From contig CAIIXF020000007.1 of the NCBI GenBank assembly GCA_903813345.2, positions 38,422,671 through 38,486,670 of the forward strand: 64,000 nucleotides of DNA, given 5' to 3'. The notes below the pieces were generated by a model, which was not told where the DNA came from, made no database searches, and saw only the letters and a list, made by a program, of their open reading frames with translations. Position 1 is the first letter of the stretch. Each line of letters starts with the position of its first letter. The position numbers were made by a program, and so were the translations under genes. This document shows positions 12,101 through 20,891 of the stretch, piece after piece. Origin of the DNA: Owenia fusiformis. Its lineage: Eukaryota; Annelida; Polychaeta; Sabellida; Oweniidae.

Positions 12101-15100
12101 CCCACTTGCTTGAATGCTTGGGAGATTACTCATATGTAATTTTAGTTATTGTCCTACAATGCTAAAATGAGAAAAAATCATACTTATGTTCAAATATATA
12201 GTTTTATAAATTCTCAATAAAAGCTGAACCCATTGCCTTCCCCAACAAAACCAAAATCTTTGGCAGATCATATCATACTCTTAAACGTTTAATTTTTGTA
12301 CATTTCTTTTGTTTCTGCCATTTAAAAGTCATGTTATATGTATACAGGATATAGGCATGCCAGGGAAATATGAGCACCAAAACAAAATTTTACAGAAATT
12401 GTATCAATTCTGTCACTTTTCAACTGTTAAAAATGTTTTCAAATATAGTACTATTGTCACCTGGACTAAGCTCCACCTATTTATAACTTGCCTATTTTCA
12501 AATGCTTGCTTAAATGTAAAACAAAATTTTACAGGAATAATATCGAAATTTTTCAACAGTACAGAGTCCAAATATATAGTTAGGCTATACATGTACAGTG
12601 TTCTCCACAGGATTTTTGCTCAAGTGGGTGCAAAATTCTCCTTTTCACAATTCAGACAAAAATTTGTCAAAATATGCCAATTTTTCTTGATTTTTCTCAT
12701 TTTAAAGTGGGTGCAAATGGATTTTCAGGTGGATGCAAGCCTATTTTTTAAATCTGCTGCGCCCACTTGTTTTAATGTAGGGGAAATCACTGAGCTATAT
12801 CACCTATTTGAATTTGCCATTTTAATATCCAATAATTTCAAATTTGCCTCACCTACAGTATATTTGCCTCAGAGGCTGACCCTAGACTTAGTGAGGCAAT
12901 CTTTGTCCCTTGTGAATAAAATGCTTACCTTTAACAGCATTATTTCACTCTTTTGTTCATTAATAAGAAGTTTCTGTTGAGCCAGTTCTGTTTGTAGTTC
13001 AGACATCTTTATGGCCTGTTGCTGAACAACAACTCTAAGCTCCCGTACACAGTTGTGGTCCTTTAAAATATACAATATACAATGCATATCTACAATACAC
13101 AATGCATTAGATATTGATTCAGGATTCCATTTTTCCAAACCTCAAAAAGAATTCATAAATTTGCAAGTCAATCATTCATTTTGTACTTTCTCTGTTGATC
13201 TGAGAAAAAATAAACAACTTTGTATGATACTGAAATCCCAGAATTAACAGAAATTCTTCAATTTACCAAAAATGACGTATTCCAAGAAATCAGAGATCGA
13301 GAATGATATGAGCAGATTCATTCTCATTGTTTCATTGTATTTGTACCTTAACTTCATCTTTTGGAATGACAAGCCCACACCCAGAATCACAATCGACTGG
13401 TTTCTTCGGGTTATGTTCACATTCTGCTAAGTGAGCACTTAGTGCATCTAGCTTGACTATTGCTGTGCATCCAAATGTTGCGTTATCACAGTTTATTTGC
13501 AGTCGGGATAAGAGATTCCGTAATATCCTCGGAACTGGTTTCAGATCATTAGCTGTAAAGGCACTTCTGTCCACTGGACATGTTGGCTGTCTTTGAAGCC
13601 ATTCTGTTATACAGGCTGTACAGAAGGCATGTTCACATGAGGGGGCCTGGAATTACATTATATATGAGCCACCAATATGATGATCATCCTCCAATCACAG
13701 GGCTTCAAAATCCAGAATATCTTCTTTCTTTTTACCCCCTGCGATAAGCAGTTAGCATTTCCCCGATTAAGAACTCGCAATTTGATTCGCTGTCGCAACA
13801 CTGCGACAGTAATCATGTATATGTCATCGGTGCATAATTAGATCACGTGATTCAGTTTAATCGGGCGCTTCCAAATAGCAGGGGGGAGGAAAGAAGGAGG
13901 TACGGATTCTGGACACCTGCTTAGGAGGATGTATGATAATGGACAGAGAGACATATTGACAGACAAGTAAGTGATTACAATAGTCTGTTAAAAAGTTCAT
14001 GTTTTATGTACATATCCGAATTTGGTGATACATATTATCAAAAATAAAATAAATAAATATTGTTGATGTCATAAATATCATATACCACTGTTTCACATAA
14101 ACTGAACAATTTATCGATATATTTATGATATCCAATGATGATCATGAAGACTGAAACAGCTGATCATTTCAAATACATGAAACACTTGAATAGTACATAC
14201 CTGTTGTTGCTCCTCCAGGAACCCACTACAAATAGTACATACCTGTTGAGGCTCCTCGAGGACCCCACTACAAATAGAACATACCTGTTGAGGCTCCTCC
14301 AGGACCCCACTACAAATAGTACATACCTGTTGAGGCTCCTCCAGGACCCCACTACAAATAGTACATACCTGTTGTTGCTCCTAAAGGAACCCACTACAAA
14401 TAGTACATACCTGTTGAGGCTCCTCCAGGACCCCACTACAAATAGTACATACCCGTTGAGGCTCCTCCAGGACCCCACTACAAATAGTACATACCTGTTG
14501 AGGCTCCTCCAGGACCCCACTACAAATAGTACATACCTGTTGAGGCTCCTCCAGGACCCCACTACAAATAGTACATACCTGTTGAGGCTCCTCCAGGACC
14601 CCACTACAAATAGTACATACCTGTTGAGGCTCCTCCAGGACCCCACTACAAATAGTACATACCTGTTGAGGCTCCTCCAGGACCCCACTACAAATAGTAC
14701 ATACCTGTTGTTGCTCCTAAAGGAACCCACTACAAATAGTACATACCTGTTGAGGCTCCTCAAGGACCCCACTACAAATAGTACATACCTGTTGAGGCTC
14801 CTCCAGGACCCCACTACAAATAGTACATACCCGTTGAGGCTCCTCCAGGACCCCACTACAAATAGTACATACCCGTTGAGGCTCCTCCAGGACCCCACTA
14901 CAAATAGTACATACCCGTTGAGGCTCCTCCAGGACCCCACTACAAATAGTACATACCCGTTGAGGCTCCTCCAGGACCCCACTACAAATAGTACATACCT
15001 GTTGAGGCTCCTCCAGGACCCCACTACAAATAGTACATACCTGTTGAGGCTCCTCCAGGATCCCACTACAAATAGTACATACCTGTTGAGGCTCCTCCAG

Positions 15101-16407
15101 GACCCCACTACAAATAGTACATACCTGTTGAGGCTCCTCCAGGACCCCACTACAAATAGTACATACCTGTTGAGGCTCCTCCAGGACCCCACTACAAATA
15201 GTACATACCTGTTCAGGCTCCTCCAGGATCCCACTACAAATAGTACATACCTGTTGAGGCTCCTCCAGGACCCCACTACAAATAGTACATACCTGTTGAG
15301 GCTCCTCCAGGACCCCACTACAAATAGTACATACCTGTTGAGGCTCCTCCAGGACCCCACTACAAATAGTACATACCTGTTGAGGCTCCTCCAGGACCCC
15401 ACTACAAATAGTACATACCTGTTGAGGCTCCTCCAGGACCCCACTACAAATAGTACATACCTGTTGAGGCTCCTCCAGGACCCCACAACAAATAGTACAT
15501 ACCTGTTGAGGCTCCTCCAGGACCCCACTACAAATAGTACATACCTGTTGTTGCTCCTCCAGGACCCCACTACAAATAGTACATACCTGTTGAGGCTCCT
15601 CCAGGAACCCACTACAAATAGTACATACCTGTTGAGGCTCCTCCAGGACCCCACTACAAATAGTACATACCTGTTGTTGCTCCTAAAGGAACCCACTACA
15701 AATAGTACATACCTGTTGAGGCTCCTCCAGGACCCCACTACAAATAGTACATACCTGTTGAGGCTCCTCCAGGACCCCACTACAAATAGTACATACCTGT
15801 TGAGGCTCCTCCAGGACCCCACTACAAATAGTACATACCCGTTGAGGCTCCTCCAGGACCCCACTACAAATAGTACATACCTGTTGAGGCTCCTCCAGGA
15901 TCCCACTACAAATAGTACATACCCGTTGAGGCTCCTCCAGGACCCCACTACAAATAGTACATACTCGTTGAGGCCCCTCCAGGACCCACTACAAATAGTA
16001 CATACCTGTTGAGGCTCCTCAAGGACCCCACTACAAATAGTACATACCCGTTGAGGCTCCTCCAGGACCCCACTACAAATAGTACATACCCGTTGAGGCT
16101 CCTCCAGGACCCCACTACAAAAAGTACATACCTGTTGAGGCTCCTCCAGGACCCAACTACAAATAGTACATACCTGTTGAGGCTCCTAAAGGAACCCACT
16201 ACAAATAGTACATACCTGTTGAGGCTCCTCCAGGACCACACTACAAATAGTACATACCTGTTGAGGCTCCTCCAGGACCCCACTACAAATAGTACATACC
16301 TGTTGAGGCTCCTCGAGGACCCCACTACAAATAGGACACAGCAACTCCTCATCTACTTCCCCTTGGAATCTAACCAAATCATAGCCCATTTCACTTTATT
16401 AGATTCC
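6056..16407 (-). CDS. RNF41: RNF41 / Nrdp1 E3 ubiquitin ligase, complete gene (six coding exons)
   Basis: Joining exons 16389-16300, 13646-13347, 13060-12929, 11519-11440, 8474-8233 and 6159-6056 gives 315 codons with matching phases, against 317 residues in human RNF41. Domains in order: RING at residues 18-56 (Cys18, Cys21, Cys34, His36, Cys39, Cys42, Cys53, with Asp56 as the last ligand, as known in Nrdp1); a SIAH/TRAF-like zinc finger (Cys83, Cys90, His102, Cys106); a coiled coil at about 131-200; and the C-terminal substrate-binding domain with VARVTRWGGM and ENYVAKRIPG. By family knowledge, Nrdp1 ubiquitinates ErbB3, BRUCE and others and is stabilised by USP8. The gene is remarkable for tandem arrays on its exon 1 donor, its exon 5 acceptor, its exon 1 acceptor and its 3' end. 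There is no sign of a broken frame in the exons. Confidence 0.95.
6195..6410. repeat. Degenerate TGACACAT-rich stretch in RNF41 intron 5
   Basis: The words GACACATC and AATGACACAT recur irregularly. A similar GACACA-rich stretch lies at 7870-8110. The two may belong to one decayed dispersed repeat. Confidence 0.35.
6905..7735. repeat. Tandem repeat of about 150 bp with AAAATGGCNGCCATTTTGAA
   Basis: About six degenerate units each contain a short palindrome around GGCCGCCATTTTGAAAT, then CATCTTGAAAAT, CTTCTCGAGCAG, and TATAAAATTTGAACCAAATC. The array lies in RNF41 intron 5. It is closed on the right by a simple repeat and the segment CCCCTCGAACTTCGTTCGG. Related fragments lie at 11020-11220 and 3280-3520. 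Confidence 0.8.
7741..7800. repeat. Simple repeat (GGACGGAC/GAACGGAC)n
   Basis: A run of ACGGACGGACGAACGG words, marking the right side of the AAAATGGCNGCC array. The minus-strand reading gives a spurious SVRPSVRPSVR peptide. Confidence 0.9.
8233..8474 (-). CDS. RNF41: RNF41 exon 5 (C-terminal substrate-binding domain)
   Basis: The acceptor is TTATGCACGTAG at 8475 and the exon begins GTGGGCACAG. With the two bases left by exon 4 it reads RWAQTLQVARVTRWGGM and ends VAKRIPG at the donor GTATCT (8232). It is 242 nt long and in phase on both sides. The first about 45 bases plus the acceptor are repeated upstream many times (8475-9617). Confidence 0.93.
8475..9617 (-). repeat. Array of exon 5 acceptor copies in RNF41 intron 4
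   Basis: About eight head-to-tail units of about 139 bp follow (in plus-strand direction) the true start of exon 5. Read on the minus strand, each unit has a pyrimidine-rich tract, CTAAC, GCACGTAG and the first about 45 bases of exon 5 (encoding RWAQTLQVARVTRWGGM), then leaves the exon at AATGATGTAATATATG. Translation through a copy meets TAA right after the GGMM codons. Two more partial copies lie at 10546-10770, beyond a 0.93 kb interruption. Confidence 0.92.
9618..10545. mobile_element. Possible insertion splitting the exon 5 acceptor array
   Basis: The array stops at 9617 and resumes at about 10546 with GAAGACAGTGGAAAAAGCAT. The intervening 0.93 kb has no similarity to the array. Near its ends are imperfect inverted words, GTCTGGGTAT (9622) and ATACCCGGAC (10527). 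No coding region is seen. A clear target-site duplication is lacking, so the transposon reading is tentative. Confidence 0.35.
10546..10770 (-). repeat. Detached copies of the RNF41 exon 5 acceptor repeat
   Basis: One nearly full unit (about 10546-10700) and one degenerate unit (to about 10770) of the same 139-bp family as 8475-9617. They are separated from it by the segment at 9618-10545. Confidence 0.85.
11440..11519 (-). CDS. RNF41: RNF41 exon 4
   Basis: The exon lies between TTTTCTTTAG and the donor GTAAGA. It is 80 nt and encodes EYMRHLRMTNPRLRELQTEL then ENNEVL, plus two bases. It matches the end of the Nrdp1 coiled coil (human AYMRAIRSVNPNL). No tandem copies are seen at this exon. 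Confidence 0.92.
11934..12125. repeat. Dispersed repeat (copy 1) with GTGGGTGCAAA
   Basis: Begins ACAGTGTTCTCCACAGGATT and ends near GGTGCTGCGCCCACTTG. A second copy lies at 12595-12785. Both are in RNF41 intron 3 and are non-coding. They are probably a short interspersed element or MITE. Confidence 0.75.
12595..12785. repeat. Dispersed repeat (copy 2) with GTGGGTGCAAA
   Basis: Same orientation as 11934-12125, beginning ACAGTGTTCTCCACAGGATT and ending CTGCTGCGCCCACTTG, with several substitutions and small deletions. Confidence 0.75.
12929..13060 (-). CDS. RNF41: RNF41 exon 3 (coiled coil)
   Basis: Exactly 44 codons between a TTTTAAAG acceptor and the donor GTAAGC. Starts DHNCVRELRVVVQQQ and continues as a heptad-like Leu/Gln-rich helix to EIMLLK. 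Human Nrdp1 has NHNCIKHLRSVVQQQ at the same place. Confidence 0.94.
13347..13646 (-). CDS. RNF41: RNF41 exon 2 (rest of RING and zinc finger)
   Basis: Exactly 100 codons, phase 0 at both ends. The acceptor is AATTCCAG and the donor is AAG|GTACAA. It encodes APSCEHAFCTACITEW and PTCPVD, completing the RING begun in exon 1. A second zinc finger with INCDNATFGC and SAHLAECEHNP follows. Confidence 0.95.
14190..16335 (-). repeat. 42-bp minisatellite built from the RNF41 exon 1 5' splice site
   Basis: About 50 tandem copies of a 42-bp unit. Read on the minus strand, a unit is the last coding bases of RNF41 exon 1 (CTGGAGGAGCCTCAACAG), the splice donor GTATGTAC, and TATTTGTAGTGGGGTC leading back into the next copy. 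The copy at 16335-16300 is the real exon end (CPICSGVLEEPQQ). Because 42 is divisible by three, the gene frame stays open as VCTICSGVLEEPQQ per copy until a variant copy with TTTAG at about 16188 introduces a stop. Several variants recur, such as CTCCTAAAGGAA at about 14371, 14713 and 15676, and CGGGTATG donors. The long open frames in the other two registers are by-products. Confidence 0.95.
16300..16407 (-). CDS. RNF41: RNF41 exon 1 (start codon and first half of RING)
   Basis: The acceptor TTTTGTTTTCAG precedes 18 untranslated bases and an ATG at 16389. The exon encodes MGYDLVRFQGEVDEELLCPI then CSGVLEEPQQ, matching the human start MGYDVTRFQG. The donor is CAG|GTATGT at 16299. Because the exon is spliced to upstream sequence, there must be a 5' untranslated exon. 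Both ends of this exon are copied in neighbouring repeats. Confidence 0.94.
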
Positions 16408-16485
16408 CTGAAAACAAAAGCAGTTTAAATGTACAGTCAGGTAAAACCAGTTTAATGGGACAAATGACTGAAATAGCACTACTAG

Positions 16486-16545
16486 ATCATAGCCCATTTC
16501 ACTTCATTAAATTCTCTAATTCTCTGAAAAACAAAAGCAGAATAT
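16486..16545 (-). repeat. Second copy of the RNF41 exon 1 acceptor and start codon
   Basis: On the minus strand this has TTTTGTTTTTCAG followed by an ATG at 16497 and the codons for MGYDLV, after which it diverges. It lies 108 bp upstream of the true ATG. A reading from its ATG ends in TAA before the true start, so it would act as a short upstream open frame if included in the mRNA. Confidence 0.8.
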
Positions 16546-17749
16546 TAAATGTATTATCTATGCTAGATCAAATCTCATCTCATCTGAAAACAAGCAGTCC
16601 AGCATTAGAGCAAAAAAACTGAAAATGATATGCACTCTGCCAAAATTGGGAAATATCATATTTGACCAACAACATTTAGAATGTGGATTTGGCAAAATAA
16701 TCCAGGGATATCATTGACAAAAGCAGTTTATTATAGATTATATTTACTCAAGTCACAAATCAAAGATATCTGTAAGAATTGTAATTGTATTTAAATTAAA
16801 GAGTGCAATGTCACAAGTGAGATGTTGCATTATTTTGTCTGCGATAAGGGTCAAAGGATGCTATATAATTAAAAACATTTATAATTGTTGAACTTTATTT
16901 AAACATTAGTGTGAAACCAAAACTGCCATCTAAAGGTTAGACTTCAAAGTGGCCGATTGGGTAAATTAATTTGCATATTTGTTACTTCAACTAGCTTTAT
17001 TTGCATTTGACAACATGCTGTGTTACTTTTTATTGCATTTAATTGTACCTTACTACTTAATTGAACTGTTATAATGTTTATTTTTGGGAAGTGAAGCTTC
17101 CTAGAATTGATAATTTTGTGCACAAAATTTCCTGTTATTTCCCACAGGAGGGACATGATCATCAATAGACTGAATTCTCAGAATATTCAGTCTATTGGAT
17201 ATAGACTAATCTAAAGGTGGCAGCTCTAAGTGAAACAATTCTCTCAAAATAAAAATGAATAACAATCACTTTTGAGTTTTTGAGCACATGAACTGAGGGA
17301 GAACTGAACTGTATATAAGACTATGTACATATAATTCCACAGATTATAACGCAAGAGCTTAAGCTGAATTGTCTATGTCAATAATCTGCAAAAGGCTTAT
17401 TATAAAGCATCTACATCAATAATCTGCAAAAGGCCAACAAGCCCATTTAAAGCAGATTATTATAAACAAATGAATGCATAAGTAGCTAATAGTGTATGCG
17501 TCCCAAGGTCAGAACTCAGAGATGGTCTTGGAAGAAGGTCACTTGAGTATTGTGTTCATTCACGGGATTTGTAAGAAAGGTAGATCGTTTGACAAGAGTT
17601 TGGGTTTGCCACAAATTCTAGAGGAGCAGCACTTTATGCAATGCAATCTCTTTTCAGTGTAGAATTACTTCAATTTTGATTCTATAGTACTAATTATTCT
17701 TGAATATCACTGCACAGAACTAGTCGATGTCCAGGGTTTGTTCACTAGA

Positions 17750-18149
17750 GGCAATCTGCGCGAGATTCCATTTTTAGGTTCGGTTTTTAGCGCATGCGCA
17801 CTAAATCCAGCAATTTAATTGGTTCAAATTATAATCACGCATGCGCGAATAATAACTTAATAAGAACATTTAATTTGAGATAGATGTCACTTACGTTCAT
17901 TATTTCACAGCAGTCCCTACCCATAATGCACCATATAGTGTGGGAATAATTTTGTTTTGTGCCAAAACAAAAAGAATACACCCAAAACAAATGTAATGAC
18001 ATAATATCAACCTGCCCCGGATTTGTAGATGTGTGTTGTACAAACTTAAACCGAACCGATGGCAGAAAAGCACTTTGAATCATGGGAGTGAAATACTTCC
18101 TTTAATGTAAAACCGAACCAAGTAAAAACCGAATCTCGCGCAGATTGCC
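17750..18149. mobile_element. 400-bp MITE with GGCAATCTGCGCGAGATTC ends
   Basis: Left end GGCAATCTGCGCGAGATTC and right end GAATCTCGCGCAGATTGCC are perfect inverse repeats of 19 bp. Inner sequence near both ends also pairs (GGTTCGGTTTTTA / AAAAACCGAA). No coding region. It lies in the region upstream of RNF41 exon 1. Confidence 0.85.
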
Positions 18150-18680
18150 CCGACTCGGTTTGTTGCTGTTTTGGGTAAAAATAAATTTAATGACCCTGAC
18201 CTGAAAATCAATACCCTTTGCATTCGTTTGACTTCACTTCTTAAAAGAGAGCTTCGTCTTCACTCTTTCAAACTAAAATAAACCTGTGAACTCACCGCGC
18301 CAATCAGTGTTCGTCGGCCAAATTTGACCGACGTTCTTTATATGGTCATTCCTTCTGACGTCATCGTTGAGCCCGGAATTGACCAATGACATGCGCATAT
18401 TTAATTAGAACATATTTGGCGTATGTTTCTACAAGCTCGCTGATTGGTGGAAGGTTGGTGTGTAGGTCAAAAGTGATTTACCCAAACTGTCACCGGTACC
18501 CGTCGTGGGGGCGGGGCTACTAAACTGTAATATGGTCTCTACAAGGCAGAGTGTAGTTTAACTAGACTCTGCACGCAGGGTAGAAAATCAAAACAAAAAT
18601 TAAAAATATAAGAGTTCAAGAAAAAAATAAGTCCCTATAATGAAAACGCTTCATCTTCTTATGTTTGATAACAATCTTAC

Positions 18681-18720
18681 CTGACCCATGTCAAAAAAAT
18701 AGTCTCCAATCGAGCGGAAA
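18681..18720 (-). promoter_or_regulatory. Candidate donor end of an RNF41 5' untranslated exon
   Basis: The minus strand reads GACATGGGTCAG|GTAAGATT, a near-consensus splice donor about 2.3 kb upstream of the acceptor of RNF41 exon 1. The start of the exon cannot be fixed. This is an inference; the transcript was not seen. Confidence 0.4.
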
Positions 18721-18846
18721 CATGGTAAAACTACTTGTTTTAAAATATTTCGGAAAAAATCTTGAAGTTACTTCCTGCTAAACGTGCGCATGCGCAACGA
18801 GCACATTTGCACTATAATTCCGAACGGCCCTATTATCTGCATGAAT

Positions 18847-18905
18847 GTTCCCGAACTCCCGTGCAGTGATATTATACCGAGACACTGCATGGGAGTTCGG
18901 AGTGT
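18847..18905. repeat. Hairpin-forming inverted repeat
   Basis: Arms CCGAACTCCCGTGCAGTG and CACTGCATGGGAGTTCGG face each other across about 13 bases, with one or two mismatches. Confidence 0.7.
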
Positions 18906-18909
18906 TCCC

Positions 18910-20780
18910 TTTTCAAAGTCCTCATTGATTTTGTGGTTGTGTGATCAGTGGCGTTGGAACAATGTACGCCAAAACGCCAATGCGTAGTGTTGAAAAACAG
19001 CTTAGGGTGTATTTTTCTACGACCGCGGTGCAAGTGAAATTTATACGGTTGTGTAATATTCAAATTTTTTACACAGTGGTATTTTGCACATACAATTTAG
19101 CTAATTTTAGGATTAAAATCATGCTCGCGGTCAAAAACCTGAGTTTCATTTCGCAAACCTGCGTTATATCGTGTTACATATTTGATATTTTCTTTAAATC
19201 ATATCAAAGATCGGCTTTCCATCGTGATTATAAATAATGAAAAACATGTGATCATTTAATTAACATTATTTGGATAGATTAATAATATTATAAAAATGAC
19301 GTTTTACAAGCATAAAATAGTACAAGGTGTTCTGATATAGGTAGAAAATTTGACACAATTTTCTCATATTTAATTGCGTTGTGTTGAATTTACACCTTCC
19401 TACGCCCCTGATTGTGTGGATTTTTTGGCTAACAGTTAGTTGACTTGTTGAATGTTGTTGTTGACTTGTTGTTTCTTATACGAACTGGTAACAGTTTCAG
19501 AAAATCGTCCAGAATGTTTACGAATCTTGCTTTTAATTCCCTGAAATAAAAAATCCGTAGTTATCACGCGGCAGAATTTTTGTCATTTGTAGGATTCGGG
19601 TCATTCTAAGATTATGGAGAGAAATAAGCCTTAGAAAAGTAGCCACTGGCAGGAATTATAAAAAAAAGATCATGTATAGTCACTGGTATGTGTGGGAATT
19701 GAACCTCGGACTGACTTAACACCATAAAACTGTTGGCTGTCTGTTCAGGTGTAAAAGGGTAGGAGGTCCTATCAAATTATGGTCCTACTCTCTATTGATT
19801 TATATGGTGACCTAAATACAACGCTTTCCCTCATTACCGTATACGCAATCGGGGCCAGTAAGGGCCGTTAACAAAGGGGACCATAATCCCTGGGGGACCA
19901 TCATTTCTTTCACACCGGCACTGGCGGATTCAAGGGGGAGGGCCGGCAGGGAAATGGGACTAAATTTTTAGGGCCCCAAAAAATGTTGGCCCCAAAAAAA
20001 TTGTAGGACCGTAAAAAGTGAGCCTTTCCGGGCATTACTTGGCCGTTTAGGCCAAACTATGAAAATGGGCCTTAAATGTGCCGCCTTTTTGTCAGGATCC
20101 ACCATTGTTGTCAATACTACTGCCAAAGGCGACCTTTAAAACCTATAAGAAATCCAAAACGGTTTTTGTTGACATTCAAAAATTGGTACCTTTGATTTAA
20201 ATGATTGAAATAATGCATGTCACCCTGGGACTCCAGTCACATAAATAGAAGTATTTACACGGTGGCGTGTTCACATCTGTTTGCCATGTTGCAATAGGCC
20301 TCGGATATTAATTCTGCGATTAACAAAAAATGTTTTTGTCGACAGATAACTTTGTTGGGAATATACACTTTTTTAAGTGTCACCCACTCATGCATTGTAT
20401 ATTTGTGTGAATTTAAAAAAGGAAAACATTAATAAACATGACGTGATTTATCTTTTCTTATCCTCATAACTAATTTTATTCAAAACACATATTAAAACAA
20501 CGTATTCTAGAACTTTTGAATTTGTATCAATTTACCATGCGGAGTAAGTCACCCTCCCTCTTATTTTCTGTAGCCTGCATCTGCATATAGTGAATATTAA
20601 AAAGGGAATGACTTACTCCCCGTGCAATTTAATAAACGTTAACTACTGACGTCCTTTGCGTATATTAATTCGAGCGAATATATTCACGCGAAACCACTGT
20701 GCTTTAAAAAACATTTTATCTATGTATGTTAGCCTTATGTACGTAAGGTAAATATCAAGGGATCACGTTCAGTAAACTGA
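18910..20780. other. Region between RNF41 and the acetylcholine receptor gene
   Basis: No exon is recognised. A repeat fragment at about 19800-19925 (GGGGCCAGTAAGGGCCGTTA) recurs at 24552-24662. The two genes are divergently transcribed from this region, so both promoters should lie here, but no core promoter motif can be named with confidence. Confidence 0.4.
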
Positions 20781-20836
20781 TAGTTGTGCATGCAAAATTG
20801 GAGGGAAACTATCCCAGGGACAAATGCAAATTAAAG

Positions 20837-20891
20837 ATGGAGAAGCTCTGCTTTCTTGGTTTACTATTTCTGGTACTCTTCTGCAATAGCG
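20837..20891 (+). CDS. nAChR exon 1 (signal peptide)
   Basis: ATG in good context (AAAG-ATG-G) encodes [18 protein letters not shown], a typical secretory signal, and ends at donor G|GTGAGT. An in-frame ATG at 20786 would add 17 hydrophilic residues in front and is not preferred. Confidence 0.85.

Noticed and set aside
12309-12980. Plus-strand 223-codon frame
   Set aside because: It overlaps a dispersed repeat and the antisense of RNF41 exon 3.
14135-16012. A 625-codon plus-strand open frame and a 594-codon minus-strand frame of a 14-residue repeat
   Set aside because: Both are reading registers of the 42-bp minisatellite. A unit length divisible by three with no stop in the unit gives long frames automatically, and the meaningful reading is the RNF41 exon 1 junction in the third register.
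14190-16335. CRISPR-like array
   Set aside because: The unit has no unique spacers; the repeat is continuous, and the genome is eukaryotic.
19680-19760. Possible tRNA gene on the minus strand (TCCGAGGTTCAATTCCC)
   Set aside because: A T-arm-like word is present but no matching acceptor stem or anticodon arm can be folded; at best a decayed SINE.
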